A stretch of DNA of 39,114 nucleotides, from assembly GCA_018827205.1 (NCBI GenBank), contig JAHJXZ010000112.1, positions 1 through 39,114 of the forward strand, given 5' to 3'. Shown piece by piece: positions 24,156 to 32,615 of this stretch; the first letter of the stretch is position 1, and every line of letters starts with the position of its first letter. The stretch comes from Gammaproteobacteria bacterium. Its GTDB lineage: Bacteria; Pseudomonadota; Gammaproteobacteria; Pseudomonadales; Pseudomonadaceae. The notes under the pieces were generated by a model that saw only the letters and a list, made by a program, of their open reading frames with translations, was not told the origin of the DNA and did no database searches. The translations under genes were made by a program, and so were the position numbers.

Positions 24156-25058
24156 ATGAGTCGCTATCGGCAGATGCAGGTGTTCGAAGCCGTGGTGCAA
24201 GCCGGCAGCCTGGCAGCGGCCGCGCGTCAGCTTGATCTATCGCCCGCAACCATCATGCGCAGTATTGGCGCACTGGAAGCACGCCTGAACAACACCCTGC
24301 TGCTACGTGGGCCGCGCGGTGTCGAGCTAAGCCCGGCGGGCGAGCAGTTTGCTGTGAGTTGTCGGCAGATCCTTGAACACACCGCGGTTGCCGAGCGCTC
24401 GGCCGCCGGCTTGCATGCATGCCCCGCCGGGCAGTTGACCGTCGCATTACCGCTGCTGATGGATCAGCAGGTGTTTATGCCAATCGCCCTGGACTATCTC
24501 GCGGCTTTCCCCGAGGTGCAGCTGGTCACCCGGGCCAGCGAAGGCGTGCCCAAACTGCTTGAAGAAGGCATTGATATCGCCTTAGTGGTGGGCCATTTGC
24601 CCAACTCTTCCGGGTTCGCCATGCCAGTGGGCAGGGTGCAGCCGGTTGTCTGCGGCGCTCCCGCTTACCTGGCCAAGTGGGGTCGCCCGCAGACGCCCGA
24701 CGACCTCAAAGGGCACCGCAGCGTGCTGACCACGGCAGCCGGCCAGCAAAGTGAATGGCGCTTTCGCTGCGAGCGCGCCACGCGCGTGGTTAAACCTGCG
24801 CCGGTGCTGACCTGCACCACCCAGCGTGCGGCCATCCATGCTGCGACCCTGGGGCTTGGCCTGATTCGCTGCATGAGTTATGAGGCACATCATGAACTGC
24901 AGAGCGGTTTGCTCGAGCCGGTATTGAGTGACTTTGCCAGCCAGGACCTGCCCGCGCAGTTGATCTACCGCGACGGACGTCGGGCCGAGGCGCGGGTACG
25001 CACCTTTATCGACTTCGCCACGCCAAGGCTGCGCGCTCATCCCGCATTTCTTGGCTGA
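24156..25058 (+). CDS. LysR family transcriptional regulator (second of tandem pair)
   Basis: A 300-residue LysR regulator. The helix-turn-helix is at about residues 4-60 (SLAAAARQLDLSPATIMRSI), and the substrate-binding-like effector domain follows. It starts 3 bases after the preceding LysR gene and is surely in the same transcript. It shares motifs with that protein, including the position of LPAQLIYRDGR against LPVHVLYQGGG. Two co-transcribed LysR regulators suggest hetero-oligomers or response to two signals (inference). Confidence 0.9.
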   Translation: MSRYRQMQVFEAVVQAGSLAAAARQLDLSPATIMRSIGALEARLNNTLLLRGPRGVELSPAGEQFAVSCRQILEHTAVAERSAAGLHACPAGQLTVALPLLMDQQVFMPIALDYLAAFPEVQLVTRASEGVPKLLEEGIDIALVVGHLPNSSGFAMPVGRVQPVVCGAPAYLAKWGRPQTPDDLKGHRSVLTTAAGQQSEWRFRCERATRVVKPAPVLTCTTQRAAIHAATLGLGLIRCMSYEAHHELQSGLLEPVLSDFASQDLPAQLIYRDGRRAEARVRTFIDFATPRLRAHPAFLG

Positions 25059-25090
25059 CAAGCGCGGCTGCAATGCCCGTGTGGTAGTCG

Positions 25091-25128
25091 CATTCTTTTA
25101 GAAAACGAAATTATGCATTGCTTTGCAT
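25091..25128. promoter_or_regulatory. Candidate operator region upstream of GST
   Basis: This holds the second copy of CATTCTTTTAG (25091-25101), which continues into AAAA so that TTCT-TTT-AGAA forms a small palindrome. Just after it is the inverted repeat ATGCA-TTGCTT-TGCAT (25113-25128). It is in the 178-base gap between the tandem LysR genes and the GST gene. Confidence 0.45.
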
Positions 25129-25236
25129 GGTGATTCTGCTTAACCGCAAGCGGGCGCAGCATGGACCCACCAGCGCAAGAGCCGTCGACTTGGTTGACGC
25201 CGCGCTGACTTCCCTGACCCCATACGGAGCCGCACC

Positions 25237-25866
25237 ATGTCCCAGCCAGCCATCAAACTCTATCGTCACCCACTTTCCGGCCACGCCCATCGCGTCGAGT
25301 TGTTGCTGTCGCTGTTAAAACTGCCCACCGAGCTGGTGTTTGTCGACCTGGCCAACGGGGCGCACAAAAAACCTGAATTCCTCGCCATTAATGCCTTTGG
25401 CCAAGTGCCGGTTATCGATGACAACGGCACTATCCTCAGCGACTCGAATGCCATTCTGGTGTATCTGGCGAAGAAATATGGCAATGGCGCCTGGCTGTCC
25501 GATGATCCGCTTGCCGCTGCGCGCATTCAGCGCTGGCTCTCGGTGGCGGCTGGCCAACTGGCTTACGGCCCGGCATCTGCACGGCTGATCACGGTGTTCG
25601 GCGCACCCTTGAATGCCGACGATGTAATCGCACGCTCCCACGCCTTGCTCAAGGTGATGGATGGTGAACTGGCCGCCGCGCCTTTCCTGGCAGGCAATAC
25701 CGCCAGCATCGCCGATGTTGCCAACTACACCTATATCGCCCATGCGCCGGAAGGGAATGTCTCGCTGCAGGCCTACCCGAATGTGCGCGCCTGGCTGGAG
25801 CGGGTCGAAGCCCTGCCGGGTTTTGTGCCGATGCAGCGCACCGCCGCAGGTCTGCACGCCAACTGA
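25237..25866 (+). CDS. Glutathione S-transferase
   Basis: A 209-residue cytosolic GST. The N-terminal thioredoxin-like half contains [17 protein letters not shown], the cis-Pro in FGQVPVIDD and the glutathione-contacting [11 protein letters not shown]; the all-helical C-terminal half follows. Ser14 or a nearby residue could activate the thiol. It conjugates glutathione to electrophiles or reduces disulfides. The ATG follows a weak ribosome site. The fusion protein gene starts 51 bases after its stop, and the two probably form an operon. Confidence 0.92.
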   Translation: MSQPAIKLYRHPLSGHAHRVELLLSLLKLPTELVFVDLANGAHKKPEFLAINAFGQVPVIDDNGTILSDSNAILVYLAKKYGNGAWLSDDPLAAARIQRWLSVAAGQLAYGPASARLITVFGAPLNADDVIARSHALLKVMDGELAAAPFLAGNTASIADVANYTYIAHAPEGNVSLQAYPNVRAWLERVEALPGFVPMQRTAAGLHAN

Positions 25867-25917
25867 GTCCGTCATAGGCTGCCGGGTGTCCGGCAGCTCT
25901 CTTGAGGAGCGCATTGC

Positions 25918-27978
25918 ATGGATCATCTGCCTAACCACCGCCGCTCACCCTGGCATGCCGGGGAAAAAACGCTCCAGGAAACCTACGGCGTCTCCGAACG
26001 CATGGAGGTGATTGGGCAGAAGGTCATTCGCGATTACATGCCCGACCAGCACCGCGAGTTTTATCAGCAACTGCCGTTTATGCTGGCCGGCGCGGTTGAT
26101 GCACAGCAGCGGCCCTGGGCCACTCTGCTTGAGGGGCCAGAAGGTTTCGTCACCTCAGCCGATCCGCAGCAGTTATTACTAGCTGTTCAGCCCGACGCGC
26201 AGGACCCGGCCGCCAGCGGCCTGCAACCTGGCCACGCCATTGGCCTGCTTGGCATCGAGCTGCATACACGCAGGCGTAATCGCATCAACGGGGTGATCCA
26301 GCAGGTTTCTGCCGATGGCCTGGCCATTGCGGTTGAGCATTCCTACGGCAACTGCCCCAAGTACATCCAGGCACGCAGTTATACCCGCACATCGGAGCCA
26401 CTGAAGAACCGCGCCAAACGCGAGGATTTCAGCGAGCTGAACGCCCGCACCACCGAGCTGATCCGTGCGGCCGACACCTTTTTTATCGCCAGCTACTTCG
26501 ACCATGACGCGAACAGCCGTTCGGTGGATGTATCGCATCGCGGCGGTCGCGCCGGCTTTGTCAAAGTCGAAGGCAACCGGCTGACCATTCCCGATTACGC
26601 CGGCAACCTGTTCTTCAATACCTTGGGCAACCTGCAGGCCAATCCTGTCGCTGGCTTGCTGTTTGTCGATTTCGCCAGCGGCGACATGCTGCAACTCACC
26701 GGCCGCACCGAGCTGATTCTCAATAGTCCAATGATCCACGCATTTGAAAGTGCCGAGCGTCTCTGGACCTTTGATGTCGAGCAGGTGGTGCTGCGCCCGG
26801 CTGCCGTATCGCTGCGCTGGGAGTTTCACGACTACGCGCCGACCAGCCTGGCCACCGGCACCTGGGCCGACGCGGACGAGAAGCTGCGGCAAAGCGAACA
26901 GCGCCGGCAGTGGCAGCAGTGGCGCGTGATGCAGGTGCAGCAGGAGAGTAAGGACATCCGCTCGTTCGTTATCCAGCCGCTGGACAAGGCTGCGGTTGCG
27001 TTCACTCCTGGGCAACACATGCCGATACGCATAGCTCCTAGCGGCGCTGAGGCACCGCTGATCCGTACGTACAGCGTTTCCAGCGCGCCGTCCGACGGGC
27101 ATATCCGCATCAGCGTCAAAGCTCAGGGCCCGGCCTCATATCACCTGCATAAACACGTCCAGGTGGGCGATGTGCTGGAGGTTCGCCCGCCCATGGGCAG
27201 CTTCACCCTGACCGAGGAAACTGAGCGCCCTGTGGTGTTGATCGCTGCCGGGGTCGGCATTACGCCTTTGCTGTCGATGTTCAGGGAGCTGGCTGCGCAG
27301 AATCATCAGCAACAACGGCAACGCCATGTGCATCTGTTCCACAGTGCAAGAAGCCTGGAAGACTTGCCGTTCCAAGCAGAGCTCAAGGCTCTGCAGCAAC
27401 GTGATGCCGAGCACCTGCATATCCATCGCGCCTTAAGTAGCCCAGGCACTGAAGCGGTTGTTGATCGTGACTTTGAGATAAGCGGCCGTCTCGACTTCGC
27501 CCAGGTCAAGGTGCGGCTGCCGCTGGATGACTACGACTTTTACCTGTGCGGCCCCGGCGGCTTTCTGCAGGCCATGTACGACGGATTGCGTGGATTGAAT
27601 ATTGTCGATGAGCGCATCCATGCCGAGGCGTTCGGTCCCTCGACGCTGCAACGCTTAGCGGTTGAGCAGTCGGCGGCGCCGGTTCAGCTACCCGCCGCCA
27701 GCGCCCCAGTACCGGTCTATTTCTCCTCATCGGCGAAGGAGGCGCGCTGGACGCCGGGCGGTGGCAGCCTGCTGGAGCTGGCCGAGAGCCGTGGCCTGAG
27801 CCCTGACTTCAGCTGCCGGGGTGGTTCGTGCGGCACCTGCAAAACGCGCCTGGTCAGCGGCCACGTGCATTACCCCAACCCACCGGCGCAACTGCCAGAG
27901 GGTGACAGCGTATTGATCTGCTGCGCCGTACCTGCGCAGCAGGAAGATGGTATCCAACCCCTGGTGCTTGATCTCTAG
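25918..27978 (+). CDS. PNPOx-like/ferredoxin reductase/[2Fe-2S] fusion protein
   Basis: A 686-residue soluble redox enzyme in three parts. Residues ~35-300 are a pyridoxamine-phosphate-oxidase-like flavin split barrel. Residues ~335-590 are a ferredoxin-NADP reductase module, with the FAD motif RTYSVSSAP and the NAD(P) loop IAAGVGITPLLSMF. Residues ~600-686 are a plant-type [2Fe-2S] ferredoxin with C633, C638, C641 and C668 or C669. Electrons would flow from NAD(P)H through FAD to the cluster and then perhaps to the N-terminal flavin. It follows a GST gene and two LysR genes, suggesting a role with electrophiles or nitro compounds (inference). The substrate is unknown. Confidence 0.88.
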   Translation: MDHLPNHRRSPWHAGEKTLQETYGVSERMEVIGQKVIRDYMPDQHREFYQQLPFMLAGAVDAQQRPWATLLEGPEGFVTSADPQQLLLAVQPDAQDPAASGLQPGHAIGLLGIELHTRRRNRINGVIQQVSADGLAIAVEHSYGNCPKYIQARSYTRTSEPLKNRAKREDFSELNARTTELIRAADTFFIASYFDHDANSRSVDVSHRGGRAGFVKVEGNRLTIPDYAGNLFFNTLGNLQANPVAGLLFVDFASGDMLQLTGRTELILNSPMIHAFESAERLWTFDVEQVVLRPAAVSLRWEFHDYAPTSLATGTWADADEKLRQSEQRRQWQQWRVMQVQQESKDIRSFVIQPLDKAAVAFTPGQHMPIRIAPSGAEAPLIRTYSVSSAPSDGHIRISVKAQGPASYHLHKHVQVGDVLEVRPPMGSFTLTEETERPVVLIAAGVGITPLLSMFRELAAQNHQQQRQRHVHLFHSARSLEDLPFQAELKALQQRDAEHLHIHRALSSPGTEAVVDRDFEISGRLDFAQVKVRLPLDDYDFYLCGPGGFLQAMYDGLRGLNIVDERIHAEAFGPSTLQRLAVEQSAAPVQLPAASAPVPVYFSSSAKEARWTPGGGSLLELAESRGLSPDFSCRGGSCGTCKTRLVSGHVHYPNPPAQLPEGDSVLICCAVPAQQEDGIQPLVLDL

Positions 27979-27992
27979 TGAGGTGCTGCGAC

Positions 27993-28238
27993 ATGAACCG
28001 CGAAATAGTGGACCGTTACGACGCGCTCGACGCATCGAGTGAAACGCCAGAGCACTGGGAAGTGAATTATTTACTCCCGCAGTTACTGTCTGGTCGTGAG
28101 TACCCAGGCCGCGACGTAAATGCTGCGCTGATGCGTGTGTTGAAGCGGCTGTTTGCCGGCTTACGGGAACCCCGCGTCGTTCCACCCGTTGCGCCATCCC
28201 TCATCCCATGTAGGAGCCACCGCCATGTCTACCGCTGA
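27993..28238 (+). CDS. Small hypothetical protein (81 residues)
   Basis: The ATG lies 14 bases after the fusion-gene stop, with a GTGAGG ribosome-like site upstream. The first 65 residues look like a normal soluble, charged helical protein. The last 16 residues run into the start of the DUF1348 gene, overlapping it by 14 bases. No family is recognised. It may be a small companion protein of the upstream redox operon or a truncated gene. Confidence 0.45.
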   Translation: MNREIVDRYDALDASSETPEHWEVNYLLPQLLSGREYPGRDVNAALMRVLKRLFAGLREPRVVPPVAPSLIPCRSHRHVYR

Positions 28239-28701
28239 AATCCGCCAACCGGTTCCACCCTTTACCCGCGAGTCCGCGCTGCTAAAAGTCCGCCTCGCTG
28301 AAGATGGCTGGAACAGCCGCGATGCCGCCAAAGTGGCCTTGGCCTATACCCCGGATACCCAATGGCGCAACCGCGCGGAGTTCGTCACCAGCCGTGCCGA
28401 AGCCCAGGCGTTTTTAGAACGTAAATGGCACAAGGAACTGGAGTACCGGTTGATCAAGGAGCTATGGGCGTTTACCGATAACCGCATCGCCGTGCGCTAT
28501 GCCTATGAATGGCACGACGACTCGGGCAACTGGTTTCGCTCTTACGGCAACGAGAACTGGGAGTTTGCCGAGAACGGCTTGATGGCCCATCGCTTTGCCT
28601 GCATCAACGACCTGCCAATTCAAGAGTCCGAGCGTAAATTCCGCTGGCCACTGGGGCGTCGTCCTGACGACCATCCGGGGCTTTCGCAATTGGGGCTATA
28701 G
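28225..28701 (+). CDS. DUF1348 (NTF2-like) family protein
   Basis: A 158-residue protein with the DUF1348 signature: [14 protein letters not shown], a [19 protein letters not shown] block, [20 protein letters not shown] and a C-terminal [14 protein letters not shown]. The family has an NTF2-like fold with unknown reaction. ATG 28225 is chosen because TAGGAG lies 9 bases upstream. It follows the redox fusion gene and the small ORF on the same strand, so it may belong to the same operon. Confidence 0.9.
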   Translation: MSTAEIRQPVPPFTRESALLKVRLAEDGWNSRDAAKVALAYTPDTQWRNRAEFVTSRAEAQAFLERKWHKELEYRLIKELWAFTDNRIAVRYAYEWHDDSGNWFRSYGNENWEFAENGLMAHRFACINDLPIQESERKFRWPLGRRPDDHPGLSQLGL

Positions 28702-28840
28702 GTCCAACCGACTCAGAAGGGCTGAGCGCTGCATGGAAGGGGCCGTCATCGAGCGCCTACCTGAATAGCCGTCGCAACGTGATGCCCCTTGCAGATGCTG
28801 GTGCGCATCCGTTTGCTTACCATCGCGTCTTCCTGCGCTT

Positions 28841-28874
28841 GCTGGTTTTCCAGCAGAGGCGCCGGCAGGCGCCT
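28841..28874. terminator. Two adjacent hairpins at a convergent junction
   Basis: GCTGG-TTTT-CCAGC (28841-28854) is followed by AGGCGCC-GGCA-GGCGCCT (28857-28874), then TGCTTGGTTT on the plus strand. They lie between the DUF1348 gene and the convergent SDR gene. They may end the plus-strand transcript, although the T tract is interrupted. Confidence 0.45.
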
Positions 28875-28882
28875 TGCTTGGT

Positions 28883-29626
28883 TTAGAAATCCTGCACGGT
28901 TGGGCGCAGCACGATTTCGTTGATGTCGACATCGGCAGGCTGCTCGATGGCGAAGGCGATAGCGCGTGCCACTGATTCGGCTGGAATGGCCTGCTGGTAG
29001 AAGTCGACCACGAAATCACGGCTGGCCTGGTGGGAGCTGCCGAACTTGAGTTCAGAGTCGACGGCGCCCGGCTCGATGGTGGTGGTCCGAATACGACCAC
29101 CCACTTCATGGCGCAGCCCCTCGGAAATGGCGCGGACCGCAAACTTGGTACCGCTGTAGACCGTACCACCCGGGCTGAAGACCTTCAGGCCCGCGACCGA
29201 GGCAATATTGATGAAATGCCCGCTGTTCTGCTGCTGGAACACTGGCAGTGCGGCTGCTACCCCATACAGCAAGCCCTTGATATTGATGTCGATCATGCGG
29301 TCCCACTCGTCCACCCGCCCTTCGCTCAGCGGGGCGATGGCCATCAGACCTGCGTTGTTGACCAGCACGTCGAGGCGGCCGAAGGTGTCTATTGCGCCCT
29401 GGATCAGCGCCTTGACGTCATCCTGTGAGGTGACATCGGTCTGGTAGGCCACCGCTTGGCCACCAGCGGCTACCAGCTCTGCAACCAGCGCATCCAGTTT
29501 GTCCTTGCGGCGTGCCGCCAGGACTACACGCGCCCCTTTTTCTGCTAGATGGCGGGCCGTGGCCTCGCCCAAACCGCTGCTGGCGCCAGTGATGATGACT
29601 ACTTTTCCGGAAATATTGTTGCTCAT
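28883..29626 (-). CDS. SDR family oxidoreductase
   Basis: A 247-residue short-chain dehydrogenase/reductase. TGASSGLG is at residues 13-20, NNAG at 90-93, and the catalytic S143, Y157 and K161 (YSGTK) are all present. ATG 29626 has GAGG 8 bases upstream; an upstream ATG at 29710 would add 28 unrelated residues. It resembles YdfG/clavaldehyde-type NADP-dependent SDRs. A divergent LysR gene lies beyond a perfect operator-like repeat, so it is probably its target. The substrate is unknown. Confidence 0.92.
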   Translation of the reverse strand: MSNNISGKVVIITGASSGLGEATARHLAEKGARVVLAARRKDKLDALVAELVAAGGQAVAYQTDVTSQDDVKALIQGAIDTFGRLDVLVNNAGLMAIAPLSEGRVDEWDRMIDINIKGLLYGVAAALPVFQQQNSGHFINIASVAGLKVFSPGGTVYSGTKFAVRAISEGLRHEVGGRIRTTTIEPGAVDSELKFGSSHQASRDFVVDFYQQAIPAESVARAIAFAIEQPADVDINEIVLRPTVQDF

Positions 29627-29734
29627 GCTCTGAACCTCATCGTGACAGGTTGAACGACGCCGGGAGATGTCCCTGGCTTGCGAGCACAGTAGAGCCACTG
29701 CAAATCTCAATAAATGGAAATGTTTGGATTAAGC

Positions 29735-29753
29735 TATTCCATATTTTGGAATA
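29735..29753. promoter_or_regulatory. LysR-type operator candidate
   Basis: TATTCCA-TATTT-TGGAATA is a perfect 7-bp inverted repeat, 14 bases before the LysR start and 108 bases before the divergent SDR start. Similar half sites, ATGGAAAT and TTTGGATTA, lie just to its left (29714-29730). Confidence 0.6.
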
Positions 29754-29767
29754 AAGGCGGGTAACAC

Positions 29768-30673
29768 ATGCTCAATCGCATGGAGATGGTCAGGATCTTC
29801 TGCGCCGCTGCCGAATCCGGCAGCTTCCGTGCAGCCGCAAGCCGCTTGGGTATTTCACCGCAGAGCGTGACGCGCGCCGTTCAGGCGCTGGAAGCCGAGC
29901 TGGGTGAGCCGCTCTTCCACCGCAATACCCGTCAGGTGCATATCACCGCCTTTGGCCAAGGCTATGCACAGGAAGCCCGTTCGGCCCTTGAGCACTTCGA
30001 TGCACTGTTTCGCTCGCATCGCAGTGAACCTGAGCTTTCAGGCCGTATCGGGATTACCGCGCCGCAAACTATTGGCCGGCACTACCTGATTCCGTTTCTG
30101 CAGCCGCTGATGGCGGCTCATCCACACTTGCAGTTCCACTTGCGCCTGGAAGACCAGATGACGGACTCGGTGGAGGCTCAGATCGACATCGGCATTCGGG
30201 TCGGCTTGATACGCGACCGTCGCTACGTTGCGAAGGCACTGGCACCCGTGCCCATGCAGGTGGTTGCCAGCCCGGAGCTGGTCGAGCGGATCGGCTCACC
30301 GCGCTCGATTCAGGCGCTTGACGCTTGCCCACTGTCCGCGTTGATCGACCAGCGCAATGGTAGGCCCTGGCCTTGGCTGTTCGCCGATGGCCAGAGTTTC
30401 ACTCCCCGGCAACCCGTGTTGATTTGCGACGATGCTGATACCGAGTTGGAGGCGATTGTGTCCGGCACCTGTTTTGGTCAGATTCCCGCCTACCTTGCCA
30501 ACCCTTTAGTCCGCAGCGGTAAGCTCGTAACAGTGCTGGATGACCTTGCTCCACCGCCCTGGGACCTGTTCATCTATCGTCCGCAACAGGGCCCAGTTTC
30601 ACGCCGCGTACGCCTGGTGTTCGATCACTTGACTGAGGCGTTTGGCGACCCCCAACGTTTTCCTCGCAGCTGA
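29768..30673 (+). CDS. LysR family transcriptional regulator
   Basis: A 301-residue LysR protein. The helix-turn-helix is at about residues 5-62 (SFRAAASRLGISPQSVTRAVQALEAEL, then RNTRQVHITAFG) and the effector domain follows. It is divergent from the SDR gene, with a strong inverted repeat close to its own start, which suits autorepression and SDR control. A two-way terminator follows. Confidence 0.92.
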   Translation: MLNRMEMVRIFCAAAESGSFRAAASRLGISPQSVTRAVQALEAELGEPLFHRNTRQVHITAFGQGYAQEARSALEHFDALFRSHRSEPELSGRIGITAPQTIGRHYLIPFLQPLMAAHPHLQFHLRLEDQMTDSVEAQIDIGIRVGLIRDRRYVAKALAPVPMQVVASPELVERIGSPRSIQALDACPLSALIDQRNGRPWPWLFADGQSFTPRQPVLICDDADTELEAIVSGTCFGQIPAYLANPLVRSGKLVTVLDDLAPPPWDLFIYRPQQGPVSRRVRLVFDHLTEAFGDPQRFPRS

Positions 30674-30779
30674 GTTACCGCCGTGGTTGAGCTGCTCATG
30701 CGTGTCTTCGGCTGTGTGAATAATTCTGCAAGTTGTACCAGCCGACCACTGTAGAGGGGCACGCCGGCGTATTCCTCTC

Positions 30780-30803
30780 AAAGCCGCTCATGTGAGCGGC
30801 TTT
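30780..30803. terminator. Bidirectional terminator between LysR and amidase genes
   Basis: AAAGCCGCTC and GAGCGGCTTT form a 10-bp stem with a 4-base loop (ATGT). The A and T ends give short U runs in both directions. It separates the convergent LysR and amidase genes. Confidence 0.75.
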
Positions 30804-30816
30804 GTTGTCTGCGGCG

Positions 30817-32526
30817 TTAACCGCGCGACAGCGGCGGCGTGCGTGGCGGCACCAGGCGCCTCGAGCCGGTGGACTCGAATGCGGCGGCAAAGCGCAGCAG
30901 GGCCGAGTCGTCATAGGCGCGGCCGACGAAGGTCAGGCCGGCGGGCATGCCGATATCGGCCATCACGCCCATCGGCACGGTGACGGTGGGCACGCCCAGA
31001 TGACGGATCGCCAGGTTGCCGTTGGCCACCCAGACGCCGTTGCTCCAAGCGATATCCGCAGACGCGGGATTGACGTCGGCATCCGCCGGGCCGACGTCGG
31101 CGACGGTGGGGAACAGCACGGCGTCGAGGCCGAGGTTGTCCATCCAGTCTTCCAGGTCGAGCTTGCGGGTTTTCTCTAGGCCGCGCAGGCCGTCGGGCAA
31201 GGTTTCGATCTGCTCCCAAGTCTTCAGGCCGCGCTTGGCCATATTGACGTATTCATCCATGCCGGCAGCCAGGTCGCCTTCGCGATTGGGTAGGGTGCCG
31301 GGGTCGTGGGGGAAAATCTGCGGGCCGTTGACGTCGGCCAGCTTGTTTAGCTTGGGGTCGCCGTTGGCGCGCAGGAAGTCGTCAAAGGCCCAGCCGCTCA
31401 GCTCCCACAGCTCGTCATGCAGGAACTCCGGGGTGACGATGCCACGGTTATAAACGGTCGGCGCGCCTGGGCGGTCGCCTTCGCAGTTGGAGACCAGCGG
31501 GAAGTCCACTTCGATCACTTCGGCACCGGCGGCTTCCAGCGCCTTGCGTGCCTGCTCCCAGAGCGCAATAACTGAAGGCCGAGTGTGAATGCGCTGGCCA
31601 GTTGGGCCGCCGATGCCGGGGTTCTCGCTGGTGCCGGCGGCGTCATCCTGGTTGATAAACATACGCGGCACACCAAAGCGCTTGCCGGCCAAGGCATCGG
31701 CTTTGGCGGCGAGGTCGGCGTAGGCGGCTGGACGGACATCGGAGGCTTTCGGGATCGCGACCCAAGGCTGCAGACGCCAGAGGTCGCCACGGCTGTCCGG
31801 GTCGTCGGCGACCACGATGTCGAGTATTTCGAGTAGGTCGGCCATGGTCCGGGCATAGGGCACGACCACGTCCATGGTCGGCGTCAGCGGCCAGTTGCCG
31901 CGCACCGAAATCACCCCGCGCGATGGCGTGTAGGCGCACAGGCCATTGTTCGAGGCCGGGCCGCGACCGCTGGACCAGGTTTCTTCGGCCAGGCCAAAAG
32001 CGGCAAAGCTGGCGGCAGTGGCCGTACCAGCACCGTTGGATGAACCCGAGGCGAAGGGGGCGGTGAGGTAGTCAGCGTTGTATGGGCTTTCCGCACGGCC
32101 GTAGACACCGCGCTGCATGCCGCCGTTAGCCATGGGCGGCATATTGGTTTTGCCCAGGCAGATGGCCCCGGCGCCGCGCAGACGCTCGACGGTAAAGGCA
32201 TCGCGATAGGCGACCAGGTCCTTGAAGGCAGGGCTGCCGGAGGCGGCGGTTAGCCCCTTGACCAGGTAGCTGTCCTTGGCGGTGTAAGGGATGCCGTCGA
32301 GCGGACCTAGTGGCTCGCCACGGGCGCGGCGTGCGTCGGAAGCTTCTGCTTCCTTTAGCGCCTCGGGGTTACGCACGACGACCGCGTTGAGTTGAGTCGG
32401 CGTGTTGGCGCCGTTGTAGGCGTCGATGCGGGCGAGGTAGGCCTGCACCAGTTCGACCGCCGTGGTCTGGCCGGCTTCGAGCGCGGCGCGCAGTTCGGCA
32501 ATGGAAACCTCGGTTACCTCGATCAT
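30817..32526 (-). CDS. Amidase signature family protein
   Basis: A 569-residue amidase of the Ser-cisSer-Lys type, which hydrolyses amides to acids and ammonia. K84 lies in GIPYTAKDSY, and the cis-Ser is in GSSNG (S162-S163). The usual nucleophile motif DTGGSIRxPA reads ETWSSGRGPA (182-191), with S186 in the nucleophile position. The two glycines before it are changed. The triad therefore seems complete, with an unusual oxyanion loop. It has no signal peptide. An inverted repeat lies just upstream, and a GST gene follows upstream on the same strand. Confidence 0.87.
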   Translation of the reverse strand: MIEVTEVSIAELRAALEAGQTTAVELVQAYLARIDAYNGANTPTQLNAVVVRNPEALKEAEASDARRARGEPLGPLDGIPYTAKDSYLVKGLTAASGSPAFKDLVAYRDAFTVERLRGAGAICLGKTNMPPMANGGMQRGVYGRAESPYNADYLTAPFASGSSNGAGTATAASFAAFGLAEETWSSGRGPASNNGLCAYTPSRGVISVRGNWPLTPTMDVVVPYARTMADLLEILDIVVADDPDSRGDLWRLQPWVAIPKASDVRPAAYADLAAKADALAGKRFGVPRMFINQDDAAGTSENPGIGGPTGQRIHTRPSVIALWEQARKALEAAGAEVIEVDFPLVSNCEGDRPGAPTVYNRGIVTPEFLHDELWELSGWAFDDFLRANGDPKLNKLADVNGPQIFPHDPGTLPNREGDLAAGMDEYVNMAKRGLKTWEQIETLPDGLRGLEKTRKLDLEDWMDNLGLDAVLFPTVADVGPADADVNPASADIAWSNGVWVANGNLAIRHLGVPTVTVPMGVMADIGMPAGLTFVGRAYDDSALLRFAAAFESTGSRRLVPPRTPPLSRG

Positions 32527-32546
32527 GCTGTCACCGCTGGCTGTTG

Positions 32547-32564
32547 AATATGGGTGTTCATATT
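32547..32564. promoter_or_regulatory. Inverted repeat upstream of the amidase
   Basis: AATATG-GGTGTT-CATATT is a perfect 6-bp inverted repeat about 20 bases upstream of the amidase ATG, in the 89-base gap to the GST gene. It could be an operator. Confidence 0.35.
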
Positions 32565-32615
32565 GGTTCTCGTAGCGCTGTTGTTTACGCGTTGAACAGG
32601 TTGCTGGCGTCTATT

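Noticed and set aside
28210-28217. GTAGGAG sequence like the start of a REP element
   Set aside because: It is the ribosome site of the DUF1348 gene and no REP hairpin follows.
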